Translations under genes and position numbers: made by a program
Notes under the pieces: generated by a model
Seen by the model: the letters and a program-made list of their open reading frames with translations, nothing else
What the model was told of the DNA's origin: nothing
Databases searched by the model: none
In this document: in pieces, positions 9,108-15,712 of the stretch
Layout: every line of letters starts with the position of its first letter
How positions within the stretch are numbered: position 1 is the stretch's first letter
Assembly (NCBI RefSeq): GCF_900156745.1
Contig: NZ_LT707065.1
Span: forward strand, 4,092,001-4,156,000
Reading direction: 5' to 3'
Length of the DNA stretch: 64,000 nucleotides
Source of the DNA: Achromobacter sp. MFA1 R4
GTDB taxonomy: Bacteria; Pseudomonadota; Gammaproteobacteria; Burkholderiales; Burkholderiaceae_B

Positions 9108-9517
9108 TCGCCGCCATCAGGATGCTGGCCGGCTGGAAGGGCTATCTAGTGGCTAGTGCTGCGGGCGCCGTGGTGCTGAGCCTCGCTGGCGCGGGCATCG
9201 CCTGGTACGGCCATAGCCAGCGGGAAGCCGGGCGGGCCGAGTGTCAGGAAGCCCACCGGGTCGCCGGCCTGGAAGAGTTCAAGTCCGAAGCCGAACGGCT
9301 CACCGGCCTGTCCGGTGACCTGCAGGCCCGCATCGATCAGCTCGCCGCGTCGCGGCCCCAGGTCATCGAGAGGTACACCCGTGAAATCGTTCAGCGCCCT
9401 TTGCCTGCTGACTGTGTGCGCGACCCTAGCAGGGTGCGCGCAACCAACGACGCCATCGACGCGGCCAACGCTGCCCGTCAACCTCAGCGCGGCGTGCCCG
9501 CCGATTCCTCGCATTGA
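9104..9517 (+). CDS. Rz-like inner-membrane spanin
   Basis: 137 residues beginning at ATG 9104 (ATGA overlap with the previous stop). The N-terminal TM at about residues 13-36 (YLVASAAGAVVLSLAGAGIAWY) is followed by a periplasmic helix with heptad character (EEFKSEAERLTGLSGDLQARI) and a conserved-looking Cys in RPLPADCVRDP. This is the layout of Rz/i-spanins, which span the periplasm and fuse inner and outer membranes at the end of lysis. The Rz1-type lipoprotein is encoded inside this gene in the +1 frame, which strongly supports the assignment. Confidence 0.82.
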   Translation: MIAAIRMLAGWKGYLVASAAGAVVLSLAGAGIAWYGHSQREAGRAECQEAHRVAGLEEFKSEAERLTGLSGDLQARIDQLAASRPQVIERYTREIVQRPLPADCVRDPSRVRATNDAIDAANAARQPQRGVPADSSH

Positions 9518-9623
9518 CTCTCCGTCCTGGGACGACCTGGCGCAGGCGCATGCGGCCCTCGCATTCCAATACGCCGAGTGCGCCGCTCGGCACTACTCAG
9601 TGGTGCGCGCATGGGCCGACTGA
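9381..9623 (+). CDS. Rz1-like outer-membrane spanin lipoprotein (nested start)
   Basis: The GTG start at 9381, preceded by GAGAGG (9368-9373), lies inside the Rz-like gene in another frame. The 80-residue product has a signal peptide and lipobox ending LAGC at residue 19 (MKSFSALCLLTVCATLAGC), then a Pro-rich stretch (TTPSTRPTLPVN). A lipobox and proline-rich periplasmic tail nested in Rz are the hallmarks of Rz1. It pairs with the inner spanin across the periplasm. The longer open frame starting at 9315 is not used, since it would put Arg-rich residues before the signal peptide. Confidence 0.82.
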   Translation: MKSFSALCLLTVCATLAGCAQPTTPSTRPTLPVNLSAACPPIPRIDSPSWDDLAQAHAALAFQYAECAARHYSVVRAWAD

Positions 9624-10271
9624 TCAGGTTGTCTGATAGTTCACCGCTCTATGGGTGCGCGCGGATGCCGGCCAAGTTTCCATCTCGTCAATGGCGGTTT
9701 CAATCTGGCCGATATCAAGCGTCCGCAGCCTTTCGGGATCGAACTCGTGCCAGCGTAGTGCGGTTAGCCTTTGCCGGATCGTCTCGTCTTCAAAACGCCA
9801 CTTCAAATGCCTGGCAGGTGTCCCCACAACGATCGAATACGGCTCCACGTTGTGTGTGACGATGGACCCGGCCGCCACGACAGCTCCGTCTCCCACCGTC
9901 ACCCCAGACATGATGTATGCGTTATCTCCAATCCAGACGTCATGCCCGATGAGGACGCGGATTCTGCGTACGGGGTCCGCGAGCTTTAGGATAGGGCCGT
10001 TGCTGTTGTTCTTGAAGAACGGGCTGGTAGACAAGGCGTTCAAGTCGTGAACCCCCGATCCCAGCGTGACGTTGCGGCCGATCGAGCAATACCTACCTAC
10101 GATGACAGCGCTTCGGACAAAGCCGCTATTCATGTAAGACTGAAATCCAAACGCCACGCCGGGCAAGATCTCGCACTTCCCGAGGTTCACGCCTTTTTCG
10201 AAGCGGAACTTCGATGGCACATATCCTTCGACAGCGGTCAGCCCCATTTCTGCATACTTCTGGATCTTCAT
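9624..10271 (-). CDS. CatB-like hexapeptide-repeat O-acetyltransferase
   Basis: 215 residues. Left-handed beta-helix repeats run from about residue 55 to 155 (VIVGRYCSIGRNVTLGSG, VWIGDNAYIMSGVTVGDGAV), with the catalytic-type His75 in SGVHDLN and a C-terminal PARHLKWRF segment typical of the xenobiotic/CatB acetyltransferase family. It transfers acetyl from acetyl-CoA to a sugar or small acceptor. It lies convergent to the lysis operon and overlaps the upstream hydrolase gene by 4 bp, so the two form an operon. At this place in a prophage such genes are usually lysogenic-conversion cargo, for example O-antigen modification. That role is inference. Confidence 0.82.
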   Translation of the reverse strand: MKIQKYAEMGLTAVEGYVPSKFRFEKGVNLGKCEILPGVAFGFQSYMNSGFVRSAVIVGRYCSIGRNVTLGSGVHDLNALSTSPFFKNNSNGPILKLADPVRRIRVLIGHDVWIGDNAYIMSGVTVGDGAVVAAGSIVTHNVEPYSIVVGTPARHLKWRFEDETIRQRLTALRWHEFDPERLRTLDIGQIETAIDEMETWPASARTHRAVNYQTT

Positions 10272-11626
10272 GCCGCACCCTCAATGAACCTGGCGATCGC
10301 GCGATCTATAAACCTCAGTGTGTCGTCTTTTCCAAGAACCGTGTGCCCACCTCTGACAGGATGGTTTAACGAGTAGAACTCAGTTAGAACCTGGGAATCG
10401 CGCAGCTGTGGGGTTTCTATCATCAGGTCGGAGACTCCAGAGACGAACTTCGAGAAGTGCCGCTTCAAATGGTTTGCGTCGTGGGAGTTTTGTAGATACC
10501 AGATGTTCGGAATATGCCGGTACTTTCTGAACGTCTCTATAACGGACCAGCGATCGGGATACAGCCGCTTCGCTTCTTGAAGGTCTTTGCCGCCGTAGCA
10601 GTGTGTCAGCAGGTGGTCGACCGCAGCGGCGACGTGGTAGTCCGACATATCCACCTGGGGTATCTGCACCAGCGCATGGGACCCTTTCACCATCGTCGCC
10701 ATTTGCATTGAGGTGAAGCCGCCGGCCGAAGATCCGAAAAATAGGATCTTGCGTGGCGCGATGTCGTTCGCGTCGGCAATTTCACGGATCAGCTGCGCCG
10801 CCGTCTCCATGTAGAAATGGTCTTCAGTTCCCTGGAACCATCCTCCTTCCATTTCATCGGATAGGTAGAGGGTCGGATCGTTCAAGACCATGCAGGAGTA
10901 GGGCAGATCATCGATCCAAGACCAGCGATGAAAGACCGGTGGCTTCGACGCTGGGCGGGTAATTGCGGATTGCCCGAATACCACCAGCGGGGCCCCGGCC
11001 CCCCGGAGCCGCCCATAAAACTCAAAATCGATACCGCGACGGTTGATAACAAATTCGGCAGATGTGTCCGCGGGCATGTCTTGGGGCCGGGCGAGGCGCA
11101 CCTTGGTAGCGTTGTACTCGCCCTTGTCGACCGGCCCCCGTTTGCCCGCCAACGCTTTGACCATCGCAGGCTGGTTTTCGATGACCTTTTCAACATGGCG
11201 GAGGATGTAGTTCCGATGATTCGCTCCGGCCGGGAGGGAAATCCGGGTCAGCCTTTGGTGCGAAGGCCGAGGCCCGCTGGAAGGGCTAAGCAGCAGCACC
11301 CGGAAGTCTAGGCCGGGGTATTGGCGTTCCAGGGCCGCGCAGAACACATCTAATTCGCTCGAGTCAGCGTATTCGGAGGCGTCGTCAAATCCACTCAGAT
11401 AGACGAGCAGAACTCGGCCAGGATGATTGCCAGAGAAAAAATCGCTGTATTCACCGGTCGTGCCATCCAGCTGAGAAGCCCAATTCTGTATCCCCTCGGA
11501 ATGCGCGGGGATCCCCGCCACCGCGGTGTTTATGGGCGAATACTGCAACGTCTTAAAGTACTCGCCGAGTTGTGCGCTGCACCCCAGCGAACAAATGTAG
11601 TCGAAATGCTCAGTGTGAATGGACAT
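10268..11626 (-). CDS. Alpha/beta-hydrolase-like protein, probable prophage cargo
   Basis: 452 residues. The N-terminal half is of unknown type (FDYICSLGCSAQLGEYF). The C-terminal part has a nucleophile elbow, FFGSSAGGF, and a late His in RGGHTVLG, which fits an alpha/beta hydrolase with a Ser-His dyad or triad. Related proteins I recall occur in polysaccharide-modification loci, but I cannot name the substrate. Its ATG is 11626 and its stop overlaps the acetyltransferase start by 4 bp, so both are probably made together. Position between the lysis genes and the prophage end suggests a gene expressed in the lysogen, possibly to modify the surface receptor. Confidence 0.65.
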   Translation of the reverse strand: MSIHTEHFDYICSLGCSAQLGEYFKTLQYSPINTAVAGIPAHSEGIQNWASQLDGTTGEYSDFFSGNHPGRVLLVYLSGFDDASEYADSSELDVFCAALERQYPGLDFRVLLLSPSSGPRPSHQRLTRISLPAGANHRNYILRHVEKVIENQPAMVKALAGKRGPVDKGEYNATKVRLARPQDMPADTSAEFVINRRGIDFEFYGRLRGAGAPLVVFGQSAITRPASKPPVFHRWSWIDDLPYSCMVLNDPTLYLSDEMEGGWFQGTEDHFYMETAAQLIREIADANDIAPRKILFFGSSAGGFTSMQMATMVKGSHALVQIPQVDMSDYHVAAAVDHLLTHCYGGKDLQEAKRLYPDRWSVIETFRKYRHIPNIWYLQNSHDANHLKRHFSKFVSGVSDLMIETPQLRDSQVLTEFYSLNHPVRGGHTVLGKDDTLRFIDRAIARFIEGAA

Positions 11627-11709
11627 AGGGCCGGTTTTTAAGCGGAATGTCAGAGCCGCATATTTGACGAAGGCGCGATTGTCTCATTTTGTGGACAAGG
11701 AGGGGCCGT

Positions 11710-12018
11710 TCAGATCTCTAGCCACCTCATCCACCAGCCCTGGTAGTAGCGGCGTCCGTCGATTTCTTCGAAGCCGCAGACCATCATTCCCCGGTCAGAT
11801 GAGAACGTCAGCAGCTCGGGTTCAAGCAGATCAGGGATGGGGCTTTTCTCCGTCGCGCCGAACTTGGCCAAGCCGTCCATGGTCATCACCGCGATCTGCC
11901 GCCGCATGTCGTCTCTGGTGATCGAGTACATGCGGACTGTCCCTACGACCGCAGGCGCGGGGTCATTGTCTCGGCGCTGTTGGCCAAGATAGTGGGTACG
12001 GACGACTGAGCAACGCAT
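11710..12018 (-). CDS. Small SOS-controlled prophage protein, unknown function
   Basis: 102 residues, no recognised domain. The ATG (12018-12016) lies 18 bp downstream of a consensus LexA box (12037-12052), so expression should rise after DNA damage. The protein has a basic N-terminus (HYLGQQRRDND) and ends with an aromatic stretch (RYYQGWWMRWLEI) that could be a binding surface. It follows the SRAP gene on the same strand 55 bp downstream. It may belong to the damage response of the prophage. No function is claimed. Confidence 0.6.
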   Translation of the reverse strand: MRCSVVRTHYLGQQRRDNDPAPAVVGTVRMYSITRDDMRRQIAVMTMDGLAKFGATEKSPIPDLLEPELLTFSSDRGMMVCGFEEIDGRRYYQGWWMRWLEI

Positions 12019-12036
12019 GATTCTGCTGCAAGATAG

Positions 12037-12052
12037 CTGTATGGATATACAG
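12037..12052 (-). promoter_or_regulatory. LexA (SOS) box
   Basis: CTGTATGGATATACAG fits the gamma/betaproteobacterial LexA consensus CTGT-N8-ACAG and is flanked by TA on one side. It is placed 18 bp upstream of the 102-residue ORF start on the minus strand. The same 16 bases occur at 48941-48956. Confidence 0.82.
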
Positions 12053-12073
12053 TATATTGCGGCAGAAATGGGG

Positions 12074-12736
12074 TCAGTTCATCGGGGTTGCGACAATCTT
12101 TTCTGAGGGAAAAGGCACGAGGAAGTCGCGGCTTTGATCGGCGCTGGCGGTCAGCCAGTCACCGTAGGCGCCCTCGGGTAGGATCACCACCATGCGTTTT
12201 TCTTTGTTGGGTTGGTGGTAGTCGCGGAAGAGCGGATCCTGGTCGGCGTTGATGGTGAGCATCGTGTAGCTTTCGTGCCACTGGCCGGCCGCGTCCCGGT
12301 AGCGGTCCCACAGGCCAGCGATGCCTAGCGGCGCGCCATCGGCTCGAGTGAAGCGCGTCGCGACGGCTTTGCCAGATCGCCAGTCGGGCTCAAAAATGGC
12401 ATCGGCCGGGATGATGCAGTGCTGTGCCCGGCGCCAGGCGTTCCGGAAGGTGAAGGCGTTCGCAACTCGGTCGTCGCGGGCGTTGAAGGTGGACAGCTTC
12501 TCCGCGCCGGCCAGCGCATCCGGGCGGGTGGAACCCGAGATCAGCCCCCAACGGCCCGTGACGGCTTCGATGTCCGCCACCGCTTCGTCGCCCGCGTCAT
12601 GCTCCGGTGGGCGCCGCACGAACACGCCCTGATATCGCGGCCACATGTCGTACTTGCCGAGAACTCCCGGCCGCGTCACGCCGAACTTCTTCAACAGCAG
12701 TTCGGCGTCCTTCAGCGTTTGGTAGTGGCTACACAT
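12074..12736 (-). CDS. SRAP / YedK (HMCES) family DNA-protein crosslink peptidase
   Basis: 220 residues starting MCSHY. Cys2, exposed after Met removal, is the residue that forms a thiazolidine crosslink to abasic sites in ssDNA. Other family signatures are STFNARDD (the Asn of the active site), CIIPADAIFEP (the conserved Glu) and a His in DYHQPNKEKRMVVIL. The protein shields abasic sites at stalled forks. The usual NARxE motif reads NARDD here, a small departure. The gene is in the right end of the prophage, upstream of the SOS-controlled small ORF on the same strand. No LexA box is visible ahead of its own start. Confidence 0.88.
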   Translation of the reverse strand: MCSHYQTLKDAELLLKKFGVTRPGVLGKYDMWPRYQGVFVRRPPEHDAGDEAVADIEAVTGRWGLISGSTRPDALAGAEKLSTFNARDDRVANAFTFRNAWRRAQHCIIPADAIFEPDWRSGKAVATRFTRADGAPLGIAGLWDRYRDAAGQWHESYTMLTINADQDPLFRDYHQPNKEKRMVVILPEGAYGDWLTASADQSRDFLVPFPSEKIVATPMN

Positions 12737-12771
12737 TGACCCTCCCGTCGAGGACGATCAGTATAGGGGCA

Positions 12772-13269
12772 TCACATTGCGTCTGACGATTGATCTGTCG
12801 CGCGTAGTGTTCTAAGAGCTTGCGCGTCGTTCTGGTGTTTGGCCCCCTCGGTAGCTGACTTCACGGCTAGCAAGTCGTCAAAGCCGATCACGGGAAGGGT
12901 TAGCCCCTGCACTTTGAAAGACGCTTGACGAGATATTGCCAGGGAAAATTTCGCGCCCTCCAAATCCCTAACAATGATGTCGATCGAAAATGGTGGCTTC
13001 ATGCAACCCTTGGGCCGCTCATCACCTTCATCCTGGAGCCGACGGCAAAAGGCCCGCGCTTTATCCTCGGGAACGTTGCAAGCTACAAGAGCCTCGGTCA
13101 TCTCTCCCGGATCCAGCTGCTTGGGCGAAATCCAAATATCCAAATCTGGGACGACCCTTTCGGGGATGCCGTGGAGGTAAACGGCCCATCCGCCCACGAC
13201 TAGGAACGGAATGTGGCGAGCAATAAGCTCGCTGAGTAGGGAGTGCTGATAGGTATTGAGTGCGTTCAT
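12772..13269 (-). CDS. Nucleotidyltransferase-fold protein (MNT/AbiEii-like)
   Basis: The start is set at ATG 13269 (MNALNTYQHSLL); ATG 13287 is an alternative, and the frame is open further upstream without a convincing start. 165 residues. VVGGWAVYLHG followed by VPDLDIWIS gives the GG...DxD pattern of minimal nucleotidyltransferases, as in AbiEii and related toxins, and IDIIVRD supplies a third acidic residue. No HEPN or AbiEi-like partner is adjacent, so either it acts alone or the partner is lost. It is the last coding gene before the attachment-site remnants, a frequent place for phage-borne defence genes. Confidence 0.65.
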   Translation of the reverse strand: MNALNTYQHSLLSELIARHIPFLVVGGWAVYLHGIPERVVPDLDIWISPKQLDPGEMTEALVACNVPEDKARAFCRRLQDEGDERPKGCMKPPFSIDIIVRDLEGAKFSLAISRQASFKVQGLTLPVIGFDDLLAVKSATEGAKHQNDAQALRTLRATDQSSDAM

Positions 13270-13500
13270 CACCCAAGCGTAAGGCATGCCTTCTTGCCGT
13301 GCCAATGGGTACAGGTCCAGCAGCCTCCGGGGCGCTCGAATAGGCGGATGAAGTAGGACAGGGCTGTATATACGTACAGCAATGTCCGTTGGGGGATTTC
13401 TTGGCAAAACGCTCGCAAAAGCGCGTAATGGACGCTCTGGGCGCGAGACGGAAGTTCTTAAAAATCAACGCGTTAGGGTGGTTCTCCCTTTGCGCCCATT

Positions 13501-13543
13501 GACTCATAATCCGTTGGTGCCGAGTTCGACTCTCGGAGGGCCA
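13501..13543 (+). other. 3' half of a tRNA-Met-like gene (CAT anticodon), att remnant
   Basis: GACTCATAATCC is the anticodon arm 3' part of an elongator Met-type tRNA. It is followed by a complete T arm (GCCGAGTTCGACTCTCGG) and a 3' acceptor half ending GGGCCA. The preceding 60 bases contain no D arm or 5' acceptor half, and the 5' side of the anticodon stem does not pair. It is therefore a remnant of the kind left by integrases that recombine in the 3' half of tRNA genes. It is not a functional tRNA. Confidence 0.7.
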
Positions 13544-13689
13544 GGAATTAACGCGGCATTGCATGAAGGTTAGGCCGCTCGAGTGTCGCTGGTGACAAGC
13601 GAAAGCTGCCCCCGTTCAAGATAGGAGTTTCTAGGCTCTCCGTGTCATCATAGATGGCCCGAGAGCTTCGCCAATACGAGATTTAGGCG

Positions 13690-13738
13690 CGGATTGTGAT
13701 TCCGGTTGTCGTGGATTCAAGTCCCATCAGCCAACCCA
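13690..13738 (+). other. 3' half of tRNA-His (GTG anticodon), probable prophage attR
   Basis: CGGATTGTGATTCCGG is an anticodon stem-loop with GTG. It is followed by the T arm (TGGATTCAAGTCCCA) and a 3' end AGCCAACCCA that includes a CCA. The 5' half (D arm, acceptor) is absent upstream. A terminator follows directly, as it would after an intact tRNA gene, and ordinary chromosomal genes begin to the right. This is therefore taken as the right boundary of the prophage, with the intact tRNA-His expected at the left end beyond the window. Confidence 0.75.
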
Positions 13739-13756
13739 AGAATTTTGTGAAAAAAA

Positions 13757-13787
13757 TGGCACTTACTCGAAAGCGAGGTGCCTTTTT
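13757..13787 (+). terminator. Rho-independent terminator after the tRNA-His remnant
   Basis: GGCAC...GTGCC with an inner CTCG-AAAG-CGAG hairpin, followed by TTTTTCTC. It probably terminated the ancestral tRNA-His transcript. Confidence 0.75.
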
Positions 13788-13905
13788 CTCTGTCTCAATG
13801 GTGGCAAGCGCGCCCGTTGGCGGCATCAGGCGCCCTTTCCCACCACGACACGCCGCCGGTCCCACACCCCGCTCATCGTCGCAGCGTTGCCGTGCCTGCG
13901 CCGGA

Positions 13906-14559
13906 TCAGGCGGCCGCAGCGGGCACCGGCGTGTTCAACAATTGCTGCTCCCATAGATACGCAATGCCGCTACCCGCGGCATGCTGAACGAGAATGTCGG
14001 TCAGCCCGGCGGCGGTCTCGGCGCGCGCCCAGTCGCGTTGCCATTCGGCGGCCAGCGCCATCCACGTCATCAGGTTCACGCCCGCCGCCGCCATGCGCTG
14101 CAGCGCGACTTCGTGCGACTCGACCGACACGCCGCCCGAGGCATCGGTGATGACCGTCACGTCCCAGCCTTCGCCCGCGGCCTGGATCGCCGGCATGGCG
14201 ACGCAGACTTCGGTCCACAGCCCGGCAATGATCAACTGCTTGCGGCCCGTGGACTTGGCCGCGTCGACCACTTTGGGGTCTTCCCACGTGTTGATGAACG
14301 TGCGGTCGATGACTTCCTGGCCGGGGAACACATCGGTGATCTGGGGGAAGATCCGGCCGCCGCGATCGGCAATCACGCTGGTCAATATCGTCGGCACGCC
14401 GAAGACCTTTGCCGCCTTCGCCAACGCCGTCGAGTTATTGACGACGGCGTGCGGGTCGTGGCTGTTCAGGTTGGTCAATTGGTAGGGTTGGTGGTCGATC
14501 AGGACGAGTAACGAATCCTCAGGACGTAGAAGCGAATCGAGGCCATTTCGAAAGGTCAT
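13906..14559 (-). CDS. Isochorismatase-family cysteine hydrolase
   Basis: The start ATG 14559 is behind AGGGA; the frame upstream is open but has no ribosome site. 217 residues. The family triad is visible: Asp in LLVLIDHQ, a Lys region downstream and Cys in AGLWTEVCVAMPA. Members hydrolyse isochorismate, nicotinamide or other amides, and the YcaC-like subgroup (DHQPYQLTNLNSHD) is of uncertain substrate. It is divergent from a LysR-type regulator across 242 bp, so local control by that regulator is likely. A C-terminal Ala-Pro run (TPVPAAAA) is unremarkable. Confidence 0.88.
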   Translation of the reverse strand: MTFRNGLDSLLRPEDSLLVLIDHQPYQLTNLNSHDPHAVVNNSTALAKAAKVFGVPTILTSVIADRGGRIFPQITDVFPGQEVIDRTFINTWEDPKVVDAAKSTGRKQLIIAGLWTEVCVAMPAIQAAGEGWDVTVITDASGGVSVESHEVALQRMAAAGVNLMTWMALAAEWQRDWARAETAAGLTDILVQHAAGSGIAYLWEQQLLNTPVPAAAA

Positions 14560-14801
14560 TAGTGATCCCTGGTTTGCGGTGGTTTGAGAAAGTTGCGATG
14601 GCAAATCGCCTTCCCGGAACGCGTGCGCTTGTCGCGCCGCCACCCGGCTACACCATTATGTTTTCGTCGAATTTGATGCGGTAGTTCCATTTCAGGCGGA
14701 TCTGTGTCGCACGATCAGGAACGCCGGCGGCAGGCGCATTGGCACGGTCCGGCGGTGCTATCCTGCGGCGAACTGCGTCGCGAAACCGGGGGGGCATCAA
14801 A

Positions 14802-15692
14802 TTGGATATCGAAGCGCTTCAGACCTTCATCGAAGTCGCCGATGCGGGGGGCGTGTCGCCCGCAGCGCTTCGGCTGGGGGTGTCCAAGTCCATTGTCAGC
14901 CGTCGGTTGCTGCGGTTGGAATCGGAGCTGGGCATCCAGTTGCTCGCGCGCACCACACGCGGCGCGGCGCTGACGGAAGCCGGAGAAATTTTTCGGAACC
15001 ACGCGGCCAGGGCCTGCGCCGAGATCGACATGGCCCGGGAGACGATCATGCCTTCTGGCGAACTGCGCGGTCGCTTGCGAGTGGCTGTGCCCGTGTCATT
15101 CGGACTGACGCATTTCGCGCCCGTGGTCGCCGAATTGGCGCGGCGCCATCCGCAACTGCATGTGCAGACCTGCTATAGCGATCGCTTCGTCGACCTCATC
15201 GCAGAGGGTTACGACTGTGCGATACGGGTGGGCTACCTGCCGGACTCCAACCTGATCGCAAGACGCGTCGGTCCCATCCACGGCAAGCTGCTCGCCAGCC
15301 CGGACTACATCAAGGCCCATGGGGCGCCAGAATCGCCAGAGCAACTCGTCGCCCATGAAGCCCTGATGCAGGGCACCGAAACCTGGCAGTTCATGGATGG
15401 CGACAAGATTATTACGGTGCGTCCGCAAGGGCGCTTCAAGGCCGACAATGGCGCGGCCTTGATCTCAGCGGCAACGGCCGGAATTGGGGTCGCATACCTG
15501 CCTGATTGCCTTACCCACGAGCATGTCGATGCCGGCGCGCTGGTGCCCATCATGACCCGCTATCCGCCGCCGCCCGCAGGCGCCTACGTCATTCGCCCGC
15601 CTGGCCAGCATCCTGCACGAAAGATACGGGTGCTGACGGACCTGTTGATCGAGCATTTCGGCCAGTCGCCGCATTTTGCGGGGCAAGGGTAA
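14802..15692 (+). CDS. LysR-family transcriptional regulator
   Basis: The start chosen is TTG 14802 (LDIEALQTFIEVADAGG), which aligns with the usual LysR N-terminus and follows a GGGGG stretch; the ATG at 14739 would add 21 residues of unlikely sequence. 296 residues. The winged HTH lies at about 1-60 (SPAALRLGVSKSIVSRRL) and a periplasmic-binding-type effector domain at 88-290. This is the CrgA/AaeR-like type with LRVAVPVSFG. By the divergent-gene habit of this family it probably regulates the isochorismatase gene. Confidence 0.88.
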   Translation: MDIEALQTFIEVADAGGVSPAALRLGVSKSIVSRRLLRLESELGIQLLARTTRGAALTEAGEIFRNHAARACAEIDMARETIMPSGELRGRLRVAVPVSFGLTHFAPVVAELARRHPQLHVQTCYSDRFVDLIAEGYDCAIRVGYLPDSNLIARRVGPIHGKLLASPDYIKAHGAPESPEQLVAHEALMQGTETWQFMDGDKIITVRPQGRFKADNGAALISAATAGIGVAYLPDCLTHEHVDAGALVPIMTRYPPPPAGAYVIRPPGQHPARKIRVLTDLLIEHFGQSPHFAGQG

Positions 15693-15712
15693 GCCGACGT
15701 TGGCCTTACCGC

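Noticed and set aside
13440-13740. Complete tRNA-Met and tRNA-His genes
   Set aside because: Only the anticodon-to-3' halves are present; D arms and 5' acceptor strands are absent, so they are called att remnants instead.
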